From positions 62,001 through 126,000 of the forward strand of contig NZ_JAKSYM010000369.1 in assembly GCF_022829545.1 (NCBI RefSeq): a stretch of DNA of 64,000 nucleotides, written 5' to 3'. The stretch is from Methylobacterium sp. J-030 (lineage in GTDB: Bacteria > Pseudomonadota > Alphaproteobacteria > Rhizobiales > Beijerinckiaceae). This document shows, in pieces, positions 8,929 through 20,502 of the stretch; the first letter of the stretch is position 1; every line of letters begins with the position of its first letter. A program made the translations under genes and the position numbers. The notes below the pieces were generated by a model, which made no database searches, had not been told where the DNA came from, and saw only the letters and a list, made by a program, of their open reading frames with translations.

Positions 8929-9278
8929 CAGCCAGCGCTGGCCGCCGATCTCCCGTCTTCGGCCAAGCCGAACCGCGACAAGCCGAACCGCGTCAAGCCG
9001 AACCGCGTGCTGCCGGGCCCCTTCACGTGGTCGGGCGCCTACAGCGGCCTGTCCGCCGGCGGCGGCGCCCTCGGGGAACGGTCGGTGTTCACCTTCGTGA
9101 CCGGCAAGATCGACGGGAGCGGCCCGCCAGCGATGCCCGGCCCGCCAGTCGAGAGCGTCCATGCCGCAGGCGGTCGGCAAGGAATCCGCAACCATCGGGT
9201 GAGAAAGCTGCAGCCGACCAGCACCGTCGGTGCTTTCGGGGCGCGGTCTGCGCCGATCGAACGGATCCGCCCGCGCTG

Positions 9279-9279
<1 letters not shown>
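8929..9279 (+). pseudogene. Remnant of an Omp25/Omp31-type outer-membrane beta-barrel protein
   Basis: In frame from 8929 the translation begins QPALAADLPS, like the end of a signal peptide plus the mature start of Omp25/Omp31 porin-like proteins. It continues to PGPFTWSGAYSGLSAGGG, matching the first beta-strand motif of that family (usually FTWTGFYVGLNAG). The barrel then breaks down into unrelated sequence and stops at about 9279, far short of the usual 200 or more residues. No convincing start codon or ribosome-binding site precedes it. Three 15-bp direct repeats (8965-9009, encoding KPNR units) lie between the signal remnant and the first strand. It ends at the start of the hybrid kinase gene. 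Confidence 0.5.
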
Positions 9280-12731
<3,452 letters not shown>

Positions 12732-12750
12732 CGCCGTCTGGACCGGCGCC

Positions 12751-13299
12751 CTACGCGGGCGATGCCGCACCGTGCTGGACGGCGCGGATCCGGCGGCGGT
12801 GGTGAGCGTGGTGCCGGCGCCATTTCAGCACGGCGTAGCGCAGCCGGCTGTAATACGCGAAGAGGCGCGACCGGTTCGGACGCCGATGGGCGAGCTGGAC
12901 ACGGGCGGACCGCGCCGGGGCGGCCACGCGGCGCGCCACGACCGTCTCCGCGATGCGGGCGGGCTTCGCGTTCAGGACGGCGACCGGATCCACGAAGTTG
13001 ACCTGGCGCACGGCGGAGGCCCCGCCGCAACCCACGCACAGGGAGCCGTTGAGCCGGCTCCAGAGGCGCTGCTCGCGCGCGTGGACACGCCGGTCGTTCG
13101 GATCCGACAACTCGATCGGGGCTCTCAGCATCAACGCGCGATTGGCGAGATTGGGCCTCTCGGGTACGACACCGAGGTCGTCGGGCACCTCCAGCATGGG
13201 CAGCCGGACCTGCTTCGGCTTCGCGTAGCCCGTGACCGGGAAGACGACCGTGGATGCCAGCAGAGACAGCACTGCGGATTCGAGTGCTAGGCGGCGCAT
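12751..13299 (-). CDS. Secreted hypothetical protein with basic, His/Arg-rich C-terminus
   Basis: A 182-residue protein starting at 13299 with GGAGA a few bases upstream. An N-terminal signal peptide (about residues 1-27, LESAVLSLLASTVVFPVTG) is followed by a moderately charged region with a single CVGCGG motif near residue 80. The strongly basic tail contains KWRRHHAHHRRR. The paired cysteines could coordinate metal or form a disulphide. No family is recognised. It converges with the hybrid kinase gene with 19 nt between them, and nothing in the context gives a role. Confidence 0.65.
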   Translation of the reverse strand: MRRLALESAVLSLLASTVVFPVTGYAKPKQVRLPMLEVPDDLGVVPERPNLANRALMLRAPIELSDPNDRRVHAREQRLWSRLNGSLCVGCGGASAVRQVNFVDPVAVLNAKPARIAETVVARRVAAPARSARVQLAHRRPNRSRLFAYYSRLRYAVLKWRRHHAHHRRRIRAVQHGAASPA

Positions 13300-13823
13300 C
13301 CTGGTCTCCGATTTGCGTGCTCGTCCCCCATAGCGCCGAATCGGGAGGTTCCCTACAACTAATTTTCCGTCCGAATATCCGAAAACATGCTCCGATCTCG
13401 CGAACTCGCCGCCAGGACTAATAATATGGCCCCGCCTCAGTAGCGATTGCGGAGAACAGACAGGCACAGTCTGCGCCGGCGGGCGCTCCACGTCCGTTCG
13501 AACCGGGGCGGCGGCTTCAATCAACGCGCGAAGAACGGAGCCTCTGCCAAGCTTTGCCGCATCACGCGCGCCCGGTGATTGCCGTGGCGTTGCCGGCCGG
13601 GCTGGTGACGCGGCGTTGTCCAGCCTCGACGTCGACGCCGCACAAGACGCGGCGGTTCGGCACGCGCCGCGGGGGATCGGCGCTGGGCGCACAGGCCGGA
13701 TGCAGGCGCGGCATACACCTGCTGTAGACACGATATGCGTGATCATCGATCTCCGGTTGAGGAAGCCGATGAGGCGGATCGGCGACACGGCGCGGAATGC
13801 CGGTCGGGCGGGGGACAGTTCAG
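13300..13823. other. Gene-free spacer between divergent genes
   Basis: About 520 nt separate the secreted hypothetical gene (minus) from the PAS protein gene (plus). The part next to the minus-strand gene (13330-13440) is less GC-rich and probably contains its promoter. I see no RNA gene, repeat or convincing coding sequence here. Confidence 0.4.
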
Positions 13824-14423
13824 ATGGACCAAGCGGCGGACGACGTCGTATCCGAGGCCGCGCTCGCCGCGGCCCTCGAGACCTCCGGCGGCGTCGGCTT
13901 CTGGATGTGGGACATCCGCGCCGACATGGCCCGCGCCGACTCGGTCAGCGCCCTGCTGTTCAACATCAGCCCCGCCCGGTCGCGGGACGGGGTCAGCCTG
14001 TCGGAGATCCTGGAGGCGATCCATCCGGACGATCAGGCGCATATCGCGCAGGTCATCCTGGACTGCGTTCAATCCGGCAGTTCGTACACGGCCGAGTACC
14101 GCGTGTGCTCGCCGGCGGGCCGGCTGCGCTGGGTGTTCACCCGCGGGCATTTCTACCTCGACGAGCACGGACGCCCGACCACGGGCCGGGGGGTGATCGT
14201 CGAGATCTCCGACAGCAAATCCGCCGGCCCGGCCTTCGCGCAGCGCGATGGCAGCCTGATCGATGCCCTCAACCGGGCCGCGGACCTGTGCCTGTCCCTG
14301 CACAACGCGGTCTCGCAGGTCGAGGATGCGCCCATCCTGGCGCTGACCGAGACCCTGCTGCTCGAGATCGGCCGGCACTTGGCGCAGCAGCAGCGGATCG
14401 CGCACGGCCCCGCGATGCATTGA
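13824..14423 (+). CDS. Single-PAS-domain sensory protein
   Basis: A 199-residue soluble protein containing one PAS/PAC domain and no output domain. The PAS fold spans about residues 12-130 (GFWMWDIRADMARADSVSAL, EILEAIHPDDQAHI, YTAEYRVCSPAGRLRWVFTR, GRGVIVEISDSKSA). The remaining 70 residues are helical and could mediate dimerisation or contact with a partner kinase. The ATG at 13824 is preferred over one at 13797 because GGGGGA precedes it. Stand-alone PAS proteins in these bacteria often modulate kinases, and the PAS hybrid kinase 1 kb upstream is a possible partner, but that link is inference. Confidence 0.75.
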   Translation: MDQAADDVVSEAALAAALETSGGVGFWMWDIRADMARADSVSALLFNISPARSRDGVSLSEILEAIHPDDQAHIAQVILDCVQSGSSYTAEYRVCSPAGRLRWVFTRGHFYLDEHGRPTTGRGVIVEISDSKSAGPAFAQRDGSLIDALNRAADLCLSLHNAVSQVEDAPILALTETLLLEIGRHLAQQQRIAHGPAMH

Positions 14424-14424
14424 T

Positions 14425-14814
14425 GGGCCCCGACCGGCCCTGCAGGTCCCGGATCTTCCGCGCGATGCGCGCGGCCACGGCCTGGTCGACCGCCACCGCC
14501 CGCCCGGTGTCGTCGGGCCGGCCGCGCCCCGTCTGCAGTTCGAAGCGCGCTACGCCTGGATCGACCGGCCCCGCGCCGACCGTGCCTTCCCGATGGGCCC
14601 GGACTTCACGGTGGCCGACGCCTACCGCGACGCGCTCACGGGCTGGGGTCAGGCGTCCCGGCTGACCGCGTCCGACAGGGCCGACATCCACGTCGACGCC
14701 CTGGGCCATCTCCAGGCGTGGTACGGCCGCGCGCGTTCCCGTGAGACCGTGCGGCGCGCGTTGCGGGCGGAGGGGCTGGAGACCGCGGATGCCGGCGCTC
14801 GGACCGGCTCGTAG
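14425..14814 (+). pseudogene. Remnant of a glutathione S-transferase C-terminal domain
   Basis: In the frame ending at TAG 14812-14814, the translation contains DFTVADAYRDALTGWGQASR (from about 14599) and later QAWYGRARSRETVRRALRAE. This pattern is typical of the C-terminal helical domain of bacterial glutathione S-transferases (FTVADAY....GWA, then RPAV..AL..EGL). The N-terminal thioredoxin-like half with the glutathione site is absent; upstream sequence in the same frame, from about 14425, is not recognisably GST. An ATG at 14593 would give 73 residues, but no fold could form from that alone. It overlaps no other gene and lies between the PAS gene and yciF-like gene. Most likely a decaying gene. 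Confidence 0.55.
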
Positions 14815-14957
14815 CGCCGGGAGGTTCGCGGGAGGCCGGCTCGGCGCGGCACCCGCGACCTCCTGTCCGGGCTGCGCGACCCGGAACTTGGCCGCGCGAC
14901 GCCTGCGTTTCTTGGTTGAATGGGCGGCAGCGCCCACAACTCAAAAGAGGTATCGCC

Positions 14958-15467
14958 ATGACAACAGACGCGCGCGAGATCTACGTCACGGCCCTCAAGA
15001 ACACCCATGCCGTCGAGATGCAGGCGCTGCAGATCATGGAGCGGCAGGTCGAGCGCCTGGAGCGCTACCCGGAGATGGAGCAGGCCCTGCGCCGCCACAT
15101 CGAGGAGACGCACGGCCAGCGCCAGCGTCTGGAGGAGGCGCTCCAGAGCCTGGGCGACACCCCCTCGGCGCTCAAGGAGGGGTTTCTGGGCTTCGTCGGC
15201 AACATGATGGCTTTGGGCCACGCCCCGGCCCAGGACGAGATCCTGAAGAACACCTACGCCAACCACGCCTTCGAAAACTTCGAGATCGCGGCCTACGAGT
15301 CGCTGCTCGTCATCGGCGATGCCGCGGGCCAGCAGGGGCACCGGACGGCGTTCCAGCAGTCGCTGAAGGAGGAGCAGGGCATGGCGGAGGCGGTGCGCAA
15401 GCTGATCGGGCCGACCACCGAGCGCTACATGGCGCTGACCACGTCCGGCGCGAAGGCCGACCGGTAG
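14958..15467 (+). CDS. YciE/YciF-family (DUF892) ferritin-like protein
   Basis: A 169-residue all-helical protein of the DUF892/YciF family, which adopts a ferritin-like di-iron four-helix bundle and is often stress-induced. Typical segments are REIYVTALKNTHAVEMQALQ (helix A, with the Glu/His ligands expected for metal), a second helix with EQALRRHIEETHGQ, and paired helices with YANHAFENFEIAAYESLL and HRTAFQQSLKEEQGMAEAV. The start at 14958 follows AGAGG at good spacing; an in-frame ATG at 14916 lacks one. The biochemical role of the family is not established. Confidence 0.9.
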   Translation: MTTDAREIYVTALKNTHAVEMQALQIMERQVERLERYPEMEQALRRHIEETHGQRQRLEEALQSLGDTPSALKEGFLGFVGNMMALGHAPAQDEILKNTYANHAFENFEIAAYESLLVIGDAAGQQGHRTAFQQSLKEEQGMAEAVRKLIGPTTERYMALTTSGAKADR

Positions 15468-15837
15468 GAGACCCTGCGACGCGCAGGCCGATCCGGGGCA
15501 CCGGCATCCCGGGCCGGGCTGCGCCTCTCCCGCCCCGCTCGTCGGGGGACGGGAGGGGCGGGGCCGTTCCGGCCCGAGTTCGACCGAAACCCGTGAAGCC
15601 GGCAGCCCGCGGGAACGAGGCCCCACGCCCCTTCGGCCGCCGAGCTCTTCTCGCCGCGGGAACGACCGGAGGCCAGTCACGGCTAAGCTCCGGCGAGACC
15701 AGCTCCGGTCAGTCCGGCGACCTCCGGCTTCCGAATACGCTGGACCGCCGGAACCGGGCACGAAAAACAGTCGCACCGCGCGAACCTGCGGCCGGCATGA
15801 CCGTTGTGTCTCCAAACACCGACCCGGAGGACAGGTT
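15468..15837. other. Gene-free spacer with a GC-rich inverted repeat
   Basis: This 370-nt spacer follows the YciF-like gene. Around 15522-15562 a GC-rich inverted repeat (CCCGCCCC near 15529 and a matching GGGGCGGG) could act as a transcription terminator, although it has no T-run. The rest shows no coding or RNA feature that I can support. Confidence 0.35.
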
Positions 15838-16035
15838 ATGGCCAAGCACGAGATCCTCGGCTACTTCGAGCACCGCCGCGACGGCGCCTGGGTCTGCGTC
15901 CGCCCGTTCACGCTGACGACGCGGGATGCCAGCGTCGATATCCGCCAGGGCATGCGGTTCGACTACGGCAAGCGGGTCGGCGGCGTCGACCTTGCCGAAT
16001 ACCTCGAGCGGCTGGGCTCGCAGTTCGGCTCGTGA
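15838..16035 (+). CDS. Small conserved-looking hypothetical protein (65 aa)
   Basis: A 65-residue soluble protein preceded by GGAGGACAGG, with the ATG at 15838. It has no signal peptide or membrane segment. The sequence alternates aromatic and charged residues (ILGYFEHRRDGAWVCVRPF, then LAEYLERLGSQFG), which suggests a small beta-rich domain with a closing helix. No family is recognised. A strong hairpin terminator follows within 25 nt, supporting this as a real, separately terminated gene. Confidence 0.7.
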   Translation: MAKHEILGYFEHRRDGAWVCVRPFTLTTRDASVDIRQGMRFDYGKRVGGVDLAEYLERLGSQFGS

Positions 16036-16058
16036 GCTGAACGTCCATACGCGTTCCC

Positions 16059-16093
16059 AAGGAAGGCGCCGGACCGGGTCCGGCGCCTTCCTT
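16059..16093. terminator. Bidirectional hairpin terminator between convergent genes
   Basis: A near-perfect inverted repeat has arms AAGGAAGGCGCCGGACC and its complement around a tiny loop (16059-16075 / 16077-16093). It lies between the 65-aa protein gene (stop 16035, plus) and the SDR gene (stop 16097, minus). The A-rich and T-rich ends of the arms would suit termination in both directions. Confidence 0.75.
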
Positions 16094-16096
16094 CGT

Positions 16097-16867
16097 TCAG
16101 GCCCCGCCCCACTGCATCGTCAGCCCGCCATCCACCACCAGGGTATGGCCGGTCACGTAGGCGGAGGCGGCCGAGGCGAGGTAGAGGATCGCCCGGGCAA
16201 TCTCCTCCGGCTGGCCGGCCCGGTGGAACGGAATCCGCTCCAGGGACCGGTCGAGCACCTCCGGCTTCTCGAACCGGTCGGCGGTCATCGGGGTCTCGAT
16301 CAGGCCCGGGGCGACACTGTTGACGTTGATCCGGTCCTCGGCCATCTCCCGCGACAGCGAACGGCACAAGGAGCCGAGCCCGGCCTTGGACATGCCGTAG
16401 GGCGCGCTCTCCGGCGTCGGCAGGTGCTGGGCCACGGAGGAGACGAACACGATCTTGCCGTTGCCCCCGTGCGCCTTGCGCATCCTGATGAACGGCCGGG
16501 CGCAGAACAGCGGGCCCATCAGGTTCACCCGCAGGATCCGCTCCAAAAGCGCGTCGTCCATCTCGGCCACCGGCACGCCGCTCATCGCCTGCCCGGCATT
16601 GGCCACCAGGATGTCGAGGGTGCCGAACTCGCTGCCGATCCGGTCGAAGGCCGCGTTCACAGCCGCCGGATCGCCGACATCGAGCTGGAGCACGAGCGCC
16701 CGGCGCCCGGCCGCCTCGACCCGGGCGGCGGTCTCGCGGATGCCGGCCTCGTCGGTGTGGTAGGTGATCGCCACGTCGGCCCCCTCCCGGGCGAACAGCT
16801 CGGCGGTCGCCTGCCCAATGCCGGAATCGGCCCCGGTGATCAGGGCCCGGGTGTCGGTCAACGTCAT
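16097..16867 (-). CDS. SDR-family oxidoreductase (glucose 1-dehydrogenase-like)
   Basis: A 256-residue classical short-chain dehydrogenase. The Rossmann motif TGADSGIGQATAE is near residues 11-23, NAG near 92, the catalytic Ser in VFVSSVAQH, and the YxxxK pair in YGMSKAGLGSL. The C-terminal end VDGGLTMQWGG is typical. The substrate cannot be read from sequence; closest-looking groups act on sugars or polyols with NAD(P). The divergent TetR-family gene 154 nt upstream is a plausible regulator, because such TetR/SDR pairs are common. Confidence 0.88.
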   Translation of the reverse strand: MTLTDTRALITGADSGIGQATAELFAREGADVAITYHTDEAGIRETAARVEAAGRRALVLQLDVGDPAAVNAAFDRIGSEFGTLDILVANAGQAMSGVPVAEMDDALLERILRVNLMGPLFCARPFIRMRKAHGGNGKIVFVSSVAQHLPTPESAPYGMSKAGLGSLCRSLSREMAEDRINVNSVAPGLIETPMTADRFEKPEVLDRSLERIPFHRAGQPEEIARAILYLASAASAYVTGHTLVVDGGLTMQWGGA

Positions 16868-17021
16868 CGCTCATCCCTCGCAGGTGCCGCGGTCGCGGCC
16901 GGATGCCGGGGCAATGGGTGCCGCCGGGCCCGGTTCCGCGCGGCGCGCACCGGCCGCAGGGGAACCTTCGGCCGGACCAGCGTCTTTGACGCTCCGCGCC
17001 CGCATGCCCTAGTGAGGACGC

Positions 17022-17645
17022 ATGTCCCTCGACGACACGATCCCCTGCCTGAGCGAGGACAGCGCGCCCGACACGCGCAGCCGCATCCTCGCGACGGCGG
17101 ACGCGTATTTCCGCGAGATCGGCTATCAGAAGACGACGGTCGCCGACATCGCCCGGGCGCTGAAGATGAGTCCGGCCAACGTCTACCGCTTCTTCGACTC
17201 GAAGAAGGCGATCAACGAGGCGGTGCTGGAGCGCCTGATCGGCGAGGTCGAGGCGCTGATCTCGGAGATCGCCGACCGGCCGGGCCTCGATCCGACCGGT
17301 CGGTTCGTGGCGGCGATCGAGACCCTGCACCGCGACTGCACCCGGCGCTGCGAGGCCTTTCCGCGGCTGCACGAGATGATCGAGGCCGCGATGGCGGAGA
17401 GCTGGGAGGTCTGCCGCCACCACGTCGCCCGGATCACCGCCGGGATCGAGCGGATCATCCGCGACGGCGTAGCCCGCGGCGTCTTCGAGGCCGCGGATCC
17501 CGCCGAGGCGGCGGCCTGCGTCCACGCCGCGATCGCCCGCTACACGCACCCGGTGCTGGTCGGGAAGTCGCCGCTCCAGCCGGCGCCGTCCGTGGAGGCC
17601 ATGACGGCGTTCCTGCTGCGGAGCCTGGCACCGGCGCGGCGCTGA
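17022..17645 (+). CDS. TetR/AcrR-family transcriptional regulator
   Basis: A 207-residue TetR-type repressor. The helix-turn-helix lies at about residues 20-66 (RSRILATADAYFREIGYQKT, then TVADIARALKMSPANVYRFF and DSKKAINEAV). The C-terminal ligand domain is all-helical and resembles the TetR_C type found in AefR-like regulators. It is divergent from the SDR gene, and the 154-nt gap could hold an operator for both. Ligand unknown. Confidence 0.88.
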   Translation: MSLDDTIPCLSEDSAPDTRSRILATADAYFREIGYQKTTVADIARALKMSPANVYRFFDSKKAINEAVLERLIGEVEALISEIADRPGLDPTGRFVAAIETLHRDCTRRCEAFPRLHEMIEAAMAESWEVCRHHVARITAGIERIIRDGVARGVFEAADPAEAAACVHAAIARYTHPVLVGKSPLQPAPSVEAMTAFLLRSLAPARR

Positions 17646-17684
17646 GGCTCGGCCGGTTGCGGTCTTCGCCGCCTGGCCAAACCT

Positions 17685-18029
17685 CTACTCGGAAGCCGCC
17701 CCCGCCTCCGGCGCCGGCTCGGAGGTGCTGGGCTGCGGGCCGTCATAGCCCTCGATCACCAGGATCTCGGCCTCGACTCCGCCGCGCTGCTTGGCCTTGG
17801 CGGCCTGATAGAGGTCGGAATTCCAGCAGGCGAGGGCGTCTTCGTAGCTCGGGAACTCGATCACCACGTTGCGCGACCGGGCCAGGCCCATCACCGCCTC
17901 GTGGGCGCCGCCGCGCACGAGGAAGCGCCCGCCGAACTTGGCGAAGGCGGCGCCGTTGGCCGCCACGTAGTCCTTGTAGGCCTCCGCGTCGCGGACATCG
18001 ACCCGCGCGATCCAATAGCCCTTCGTCAT
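17685..18029 (-). CDS. DUF1330 domain protein
   Basis: A 114-residue protein with a single DUF1330 domain, a small dimeric alpha/beta ferredoxin-like fold of unknown function. Typical family segments are GYWIARVDVRDAEAYKDYV, GGRFLVRGG and RNVVIEFPSYEDALACWNSD. The last 20 residues are an Ala/Pro/Glu-rich tail outside the domain. It lies 59 nt downstream of pyrF on the same strand and may be cotranscribed with it, although a metabolic link to pyrimidine synthesis is not known. Confidence 0.85.
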   Translation of the reverse strand: MTKGYWIARVDVRDAEAYKDYVAANGAAFAKFGGRFLVRGGAHEAVMGLARSRNVVIEFPSYEDALACWNSDLYQAAKAKQRGGVEAEILVIEGYDGPQPSTSEPAPEAGAASE

Positions 18030-18088
18030 GCTCGTTCTCCTGCCCTGCGCGAAGTGGATCCGGGCCGCGCGAAAACAATGCTTTCCGG

Positions 18089-18781
18089 TCAGGCCATCTC
18101 GGCCACGATCGCCCGGGCCATCGCGCGGGGGTCGGCGGCGCCGGTGATCGGGCGCCCGACCACGACGTGGTCGATCCCGGCCTTGCGGGCCTCGCCGGGG
18201 GTCATCACCCGCTTCTGGTCGCCGGCCTCCGCGCCCGCCGGGCGGATCCCCGGGGTGACGATCAGGCGGTCCGGCCCGACGATGCGCCGGACCGCGGCCG
18301 CCTCGGCCGCCGAGCAGACGAGGCCGTCGATGCCGATCCCGGCGGCCTGGGCGGCGCGCCGGGCGACGAGGTCCGCCACCGGCAGGCCGTAGCCGGCCTC
18401 GGCGGCGTCGGCATCGTCGTAGGAGGTCAGCACCGTGACGGCGAGGATCCTCAGGCTCGCGCCCCGGCCGCGGACAGCCGCCCGCATGGTCTGGGGATAG
18501 GCGTGGACGGTGAGGAAGGTGGCGCCCGAGCCGGAGGCCGAGCGGACGCCCTCCTCGACGGTGTTGCCGATGTCGTGGAGCTTCAGGTCGAGGAAGACCT
18601 TGAGGCCGCGTCCCGCCAGGCGCTCGGCGAGCGCGAGACCGCCCGCGTATCCGAGCTGGTAGCCGATCTTGTAGAAGGTGGCGGCGTCGCCGATCCGGTC
18701 GATCAGCGCCTCGGCCTCGGGGACGCCCGGCAGGTCGAGGGCGACGATCAGGCGGTCGCGGGGGTCGGCAATCTCGGGCAT
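18089..18781 (-). CDS. pyrF: Orotidine 5'-phosphate decarboxylase
   Basis: A 230-residue enzyme that decarboxylates OMP to UMP, the last step of de novo pyrimidine synthesis. Its TIM-barrel motifs are intact: LIVALDLP at the N-terminus, the catalytic tetrad region FLDLKLHDIGNTVEEGV (about residues 60-77), and VTPGIRPAG followed by DHVVVGRPIT, which bind the phosphate. The length is standard. It is upstream of the DUF1330 gene; no other pyr genes are adjacent, as is usual for alphaproteobacteria. Confidence 0.95.
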   Translation of the reverse strand: MPEIADPRDRLIVALDLPGVPEAEALIDRIGDAATFYKIGYQLGYAGGLALAERLAGRGLKVFLDLKLHDIGNTVEEGVRSASGSGATFLTVHAYPQTMRAAVRGRGASLRILAVTVLTSYDDADAAEAGYGLPVADLVARRAAQAAGIGIDGLVCSAAEAAAVRRIVGPDRLIVTPGIRPAGAEAGDQKRVMTPGEARKAGIDHVVVGRPITGAADPRAMARAIVAEMA

Positions 18782-19122
18782 CGGGCGTCCTTCCGGGTCG
18801 CGGCAGGGATCACGGCCCGGCGAAGCGTGTCAATGCGCGACCGAGGCCCAGCCAGTCCGGGCAGGACGACGATGGGCCCATATCTCTCTCGGAGAAGAGG
18901 CGCAGCGGTTGAAGCCACGCGCCTCTCCCTCCCCCCTTTGCGGGGGAGGGTGACGCGCGGTGCCGGCTCGCGATGCGTGAACATCGGAGCCCCCACGGGG
19001 GAGGGAACGCGCGCGCCATTCGGAGACGGTGGCATCCCTGCCATGGGCCGTACGCAGCGCGATCGGCTACGGCTTCGAGACTCTGCATCCACAAACTTTT
19101 TGCGCCTAACCGGGGGCCGCAT
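18782..19122. other. Gene-free spacer with a CCCTCCCCC/GGGGGAGGG hairpin
   Basis: This 341-nt spacer upstream of pyrF contains the hairpin CCCTCCCCC...GGGGGAGGG (18927-18950). A similar C-run/TGC/G-run hairpin occurs near 26941-26980 and at 57284-57303, suggesting a dispersed short palindromic repeat. The pyrF promoter should lie between about 18785 and 18880. No coding sequence was identified. Confidence 0.5.
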
Positions 19123-19395
19123 TCAGTGAAGCAGGAAGTCGCCCGACACGGCGCGCAGCTCGGCCGGCTTCAGGAGCTGGCAATGCATGACCTTCACGGA
19201 ATGCAAAGGCCCGTCGAGCCTGCTCTGCCAGAAAGCCAAAAATTTTCGCAATTCCGGCAGTTGCGGGAAGAGATCGTGCTGCTGCCAGACGAAGGTCTGC
19301 AGCAGATGCGGGTAATCCGGCACGTGATAGAGAATTTCGGCGGTCGTCAGGCTGTAGCCTTCGAGCCACGTGCGGCGGCGTTGCGCATCTGACAT
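19123..19395 (-). CDS. Usg-family protein
   Basis: A 90-residue protein of the Usg family, found almost only in alphaproteobacteria and named from a gene near the trp region. Diagnostic segments are LTTAEILYHVPDYPHLLQTF, VWQQHDLFPQLPELRKFL and DGPLHSVKV. It appears full length for the family. Its molecular function is unknown. The neighbours (pyrF upstream, glycosylase remnant and toxin-antitoxin pair on the other side) give no hint. Confidence 0.9.
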   Translation of the reverse strand: MSDAQRRRTWLEGYSLTTAEILYHVPDYPHLLQTFVWQQHDLFPQLPELRKFLAFWQSRLDGPLHSVKVMHCQLLKPAELRAVSGDFLLH

Positions 19396-19451
19396 TGATC
19401 AACCCACTCCGAAGGTTCGGCTGATGCAATATCCTGTCTCAATGAGCCGGC

Positions 19452-19742
19452 TCACTCAAGGGAATGCTTCGCCATAATCCATCGCCCCGGCAAATGCTTC
19501 TGCCCTGTGGCGCCGCTGCCGCCGTGGCGCTTCTTGCCCGACGCATCACCGTGATCCGAGGAACCGGGCTCATCTTGCAGCACCCGCGCAACTTCCGCCT
19601 TCAGCACCGGCAGCAGCTCCGCCTCGAACCAGGGCTCGCGCTTGAGCCAGCCGTCGTTGCGCGAGGCCGGGTGTGGCAGGGACAAGCCGGGACGGACCTG
19701 CGCCTGTTCATGACGCCCGAGCACCCTGACACGCTGCATCAC
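19452..19742 (-). pseudogene. Partial duplicate of the 3' end of the uracil-DNA glycosylase gene
   Basis: The segment 19578-19684 matches the 3' end of the intact glycosylase gene (20512-20618) with about seven differences in 107 nt by eye. In translation it keeps LPHPASRNDGWLKREPWF and the final helix LLPVLKAEVARVL, but lacks the N-terminal three quarters with the active-site and Fe-S cysteine regions. The frame then runs on into unrelated sequence to 19452. It is not expected to be functional. It lies directly downstream of the BrnT/BrnA pair, so the intact and partial glycosylase sequences bracket the toxin-antitoxin genes. Confidence 0.7.
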
Positions 19743-19774
19743 CGCCGGGCGTGTGGCGCGGCGCTTCTGTGCTG

Positions 19775-20128
19775 TCAGCCTGACTTCGCTGCCTTGGCCC
19801 GCGCTGGCACGCGCGGCGCCCCCTTCGCCAGCGCCGCATTCATGCGCGCCTGCCAGCCAGGACCGTCCGCCTTGTAGGCGGCCAGCACGTCGGGATCGAC
19901 GCGCAGCGTCAGGGACACGCGCTTGATCTCGGCCTTCGGACGTCCCCGCGCGGTGAGGGCGGCGTAGAGGGCAGGCGGCAGAACGTCCTGCGCGGGGCGC
20001 AGGTTTGCCAATTCCAGATCGGTCAGTTCCGCTGCATCGGGATCCCCGGCGATGGAGGCCTGCAGGCGCGCTTCCTCGGCCTCGCCGAGAGCGGGCGCTT
20101 TGCGCCGCGGCCGTTCACGCGTGGTCAT
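19775..20128 (-). CDS. brnA: BrnA-family antitoxin
   Basis: A 117-residue BrnA-type antitoxin. The C-terminal half carries the ribbon-helix-helix-like BrnA segment (RPKAEIKRVSLTLRVDPDVL, AAYKADGPGWQARMNAAL). The N-terminal half is charged and likely binds the toxin. The start at 20128 overlaps the last 14 nt of brnT (stop at 20115-20117), implying translational coupling. BrnA usually represses the operon by binding its own promoter. The tail RAKAAKSG is basic. Together with the upstream gene this is a type II toxin-antitoxin module. Confidence 0.85.
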   Translation of the reverse strand: MTTRERPRRKAPALGEAEEARLQASIAGDPDAAELTDLELANLRPAQDVLPPALYAALTARGRPKAEIKRVSLTLRVDPDVLAAYKADGPGWQARMNAALAKGAPRVPARAKAAKSG

Positions 20129-20399
20129 AGGCTTTCCGCTCCTTCCGGCTCGCAGGTCGCAGGCTGATCGCCGAGACAGCTTCCGTCCCAAGCATCGAGA
20201 ACGTGAGGGTCACAAGCTCGGAATCAAGAAATCCAACCGCCTTGAAGCGGCGCCCGCCGCGCGTGCTGGCGTAGGATTCGGTGACGAGCGCCGTCTCCCA
20301 CGCGAAGCGTGCTTGAGCATCGGCAAAGTCCAGGCCATGACCTTCGGGAGGATCCTTCAGGTTCTTCTGACGCTTCGACTCGTCCCAGACCATCCGCAC
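20115..20399 (-). CDS. brnT: BrnT-family toxin (RNase)
   Basis: A 94-residue BrnT-type toxin, a RelE-fold ribonuclease that blocks translation when unbound. Family features are the N-terminal VWDESKRQKNLKDPPEGHGL with FADA following, a central ESYASTRGGRRFKAVGF, and the C-terminal ISLRPASRKERKAYDHA. These match the usual layout (WDxxKxxxNxxKHGxxF and RxAxxxERxxY), although the KHG position reads PPEGHG here. It precedes brnA and overlaps it by 14 nt. The pair is flanked by intact and partial copies of the glycosylase 3' end, which suggests a recombination-mediated insertion. Confidence 0.88.
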   Translation of the reverse strand: MRMVWDESKRQKNLKDPPEGHGLDFADAQARFAWETALVTESYASTRGGRRFKAVGFLDSELVTLTFSMLGTEAVSAISLRPASRKERKAYDHA

Positions 20400-20502
20400 G
20401 CAGGTTTGTAATGCGCGAAACGCGGCACCGTCGAGTCCGCCTTCGGCGCGTGAAGCCCCGGCGCGACGCTGCGGGGTTCAGGACGCCACGCCGGGGTTCA
20501 CC

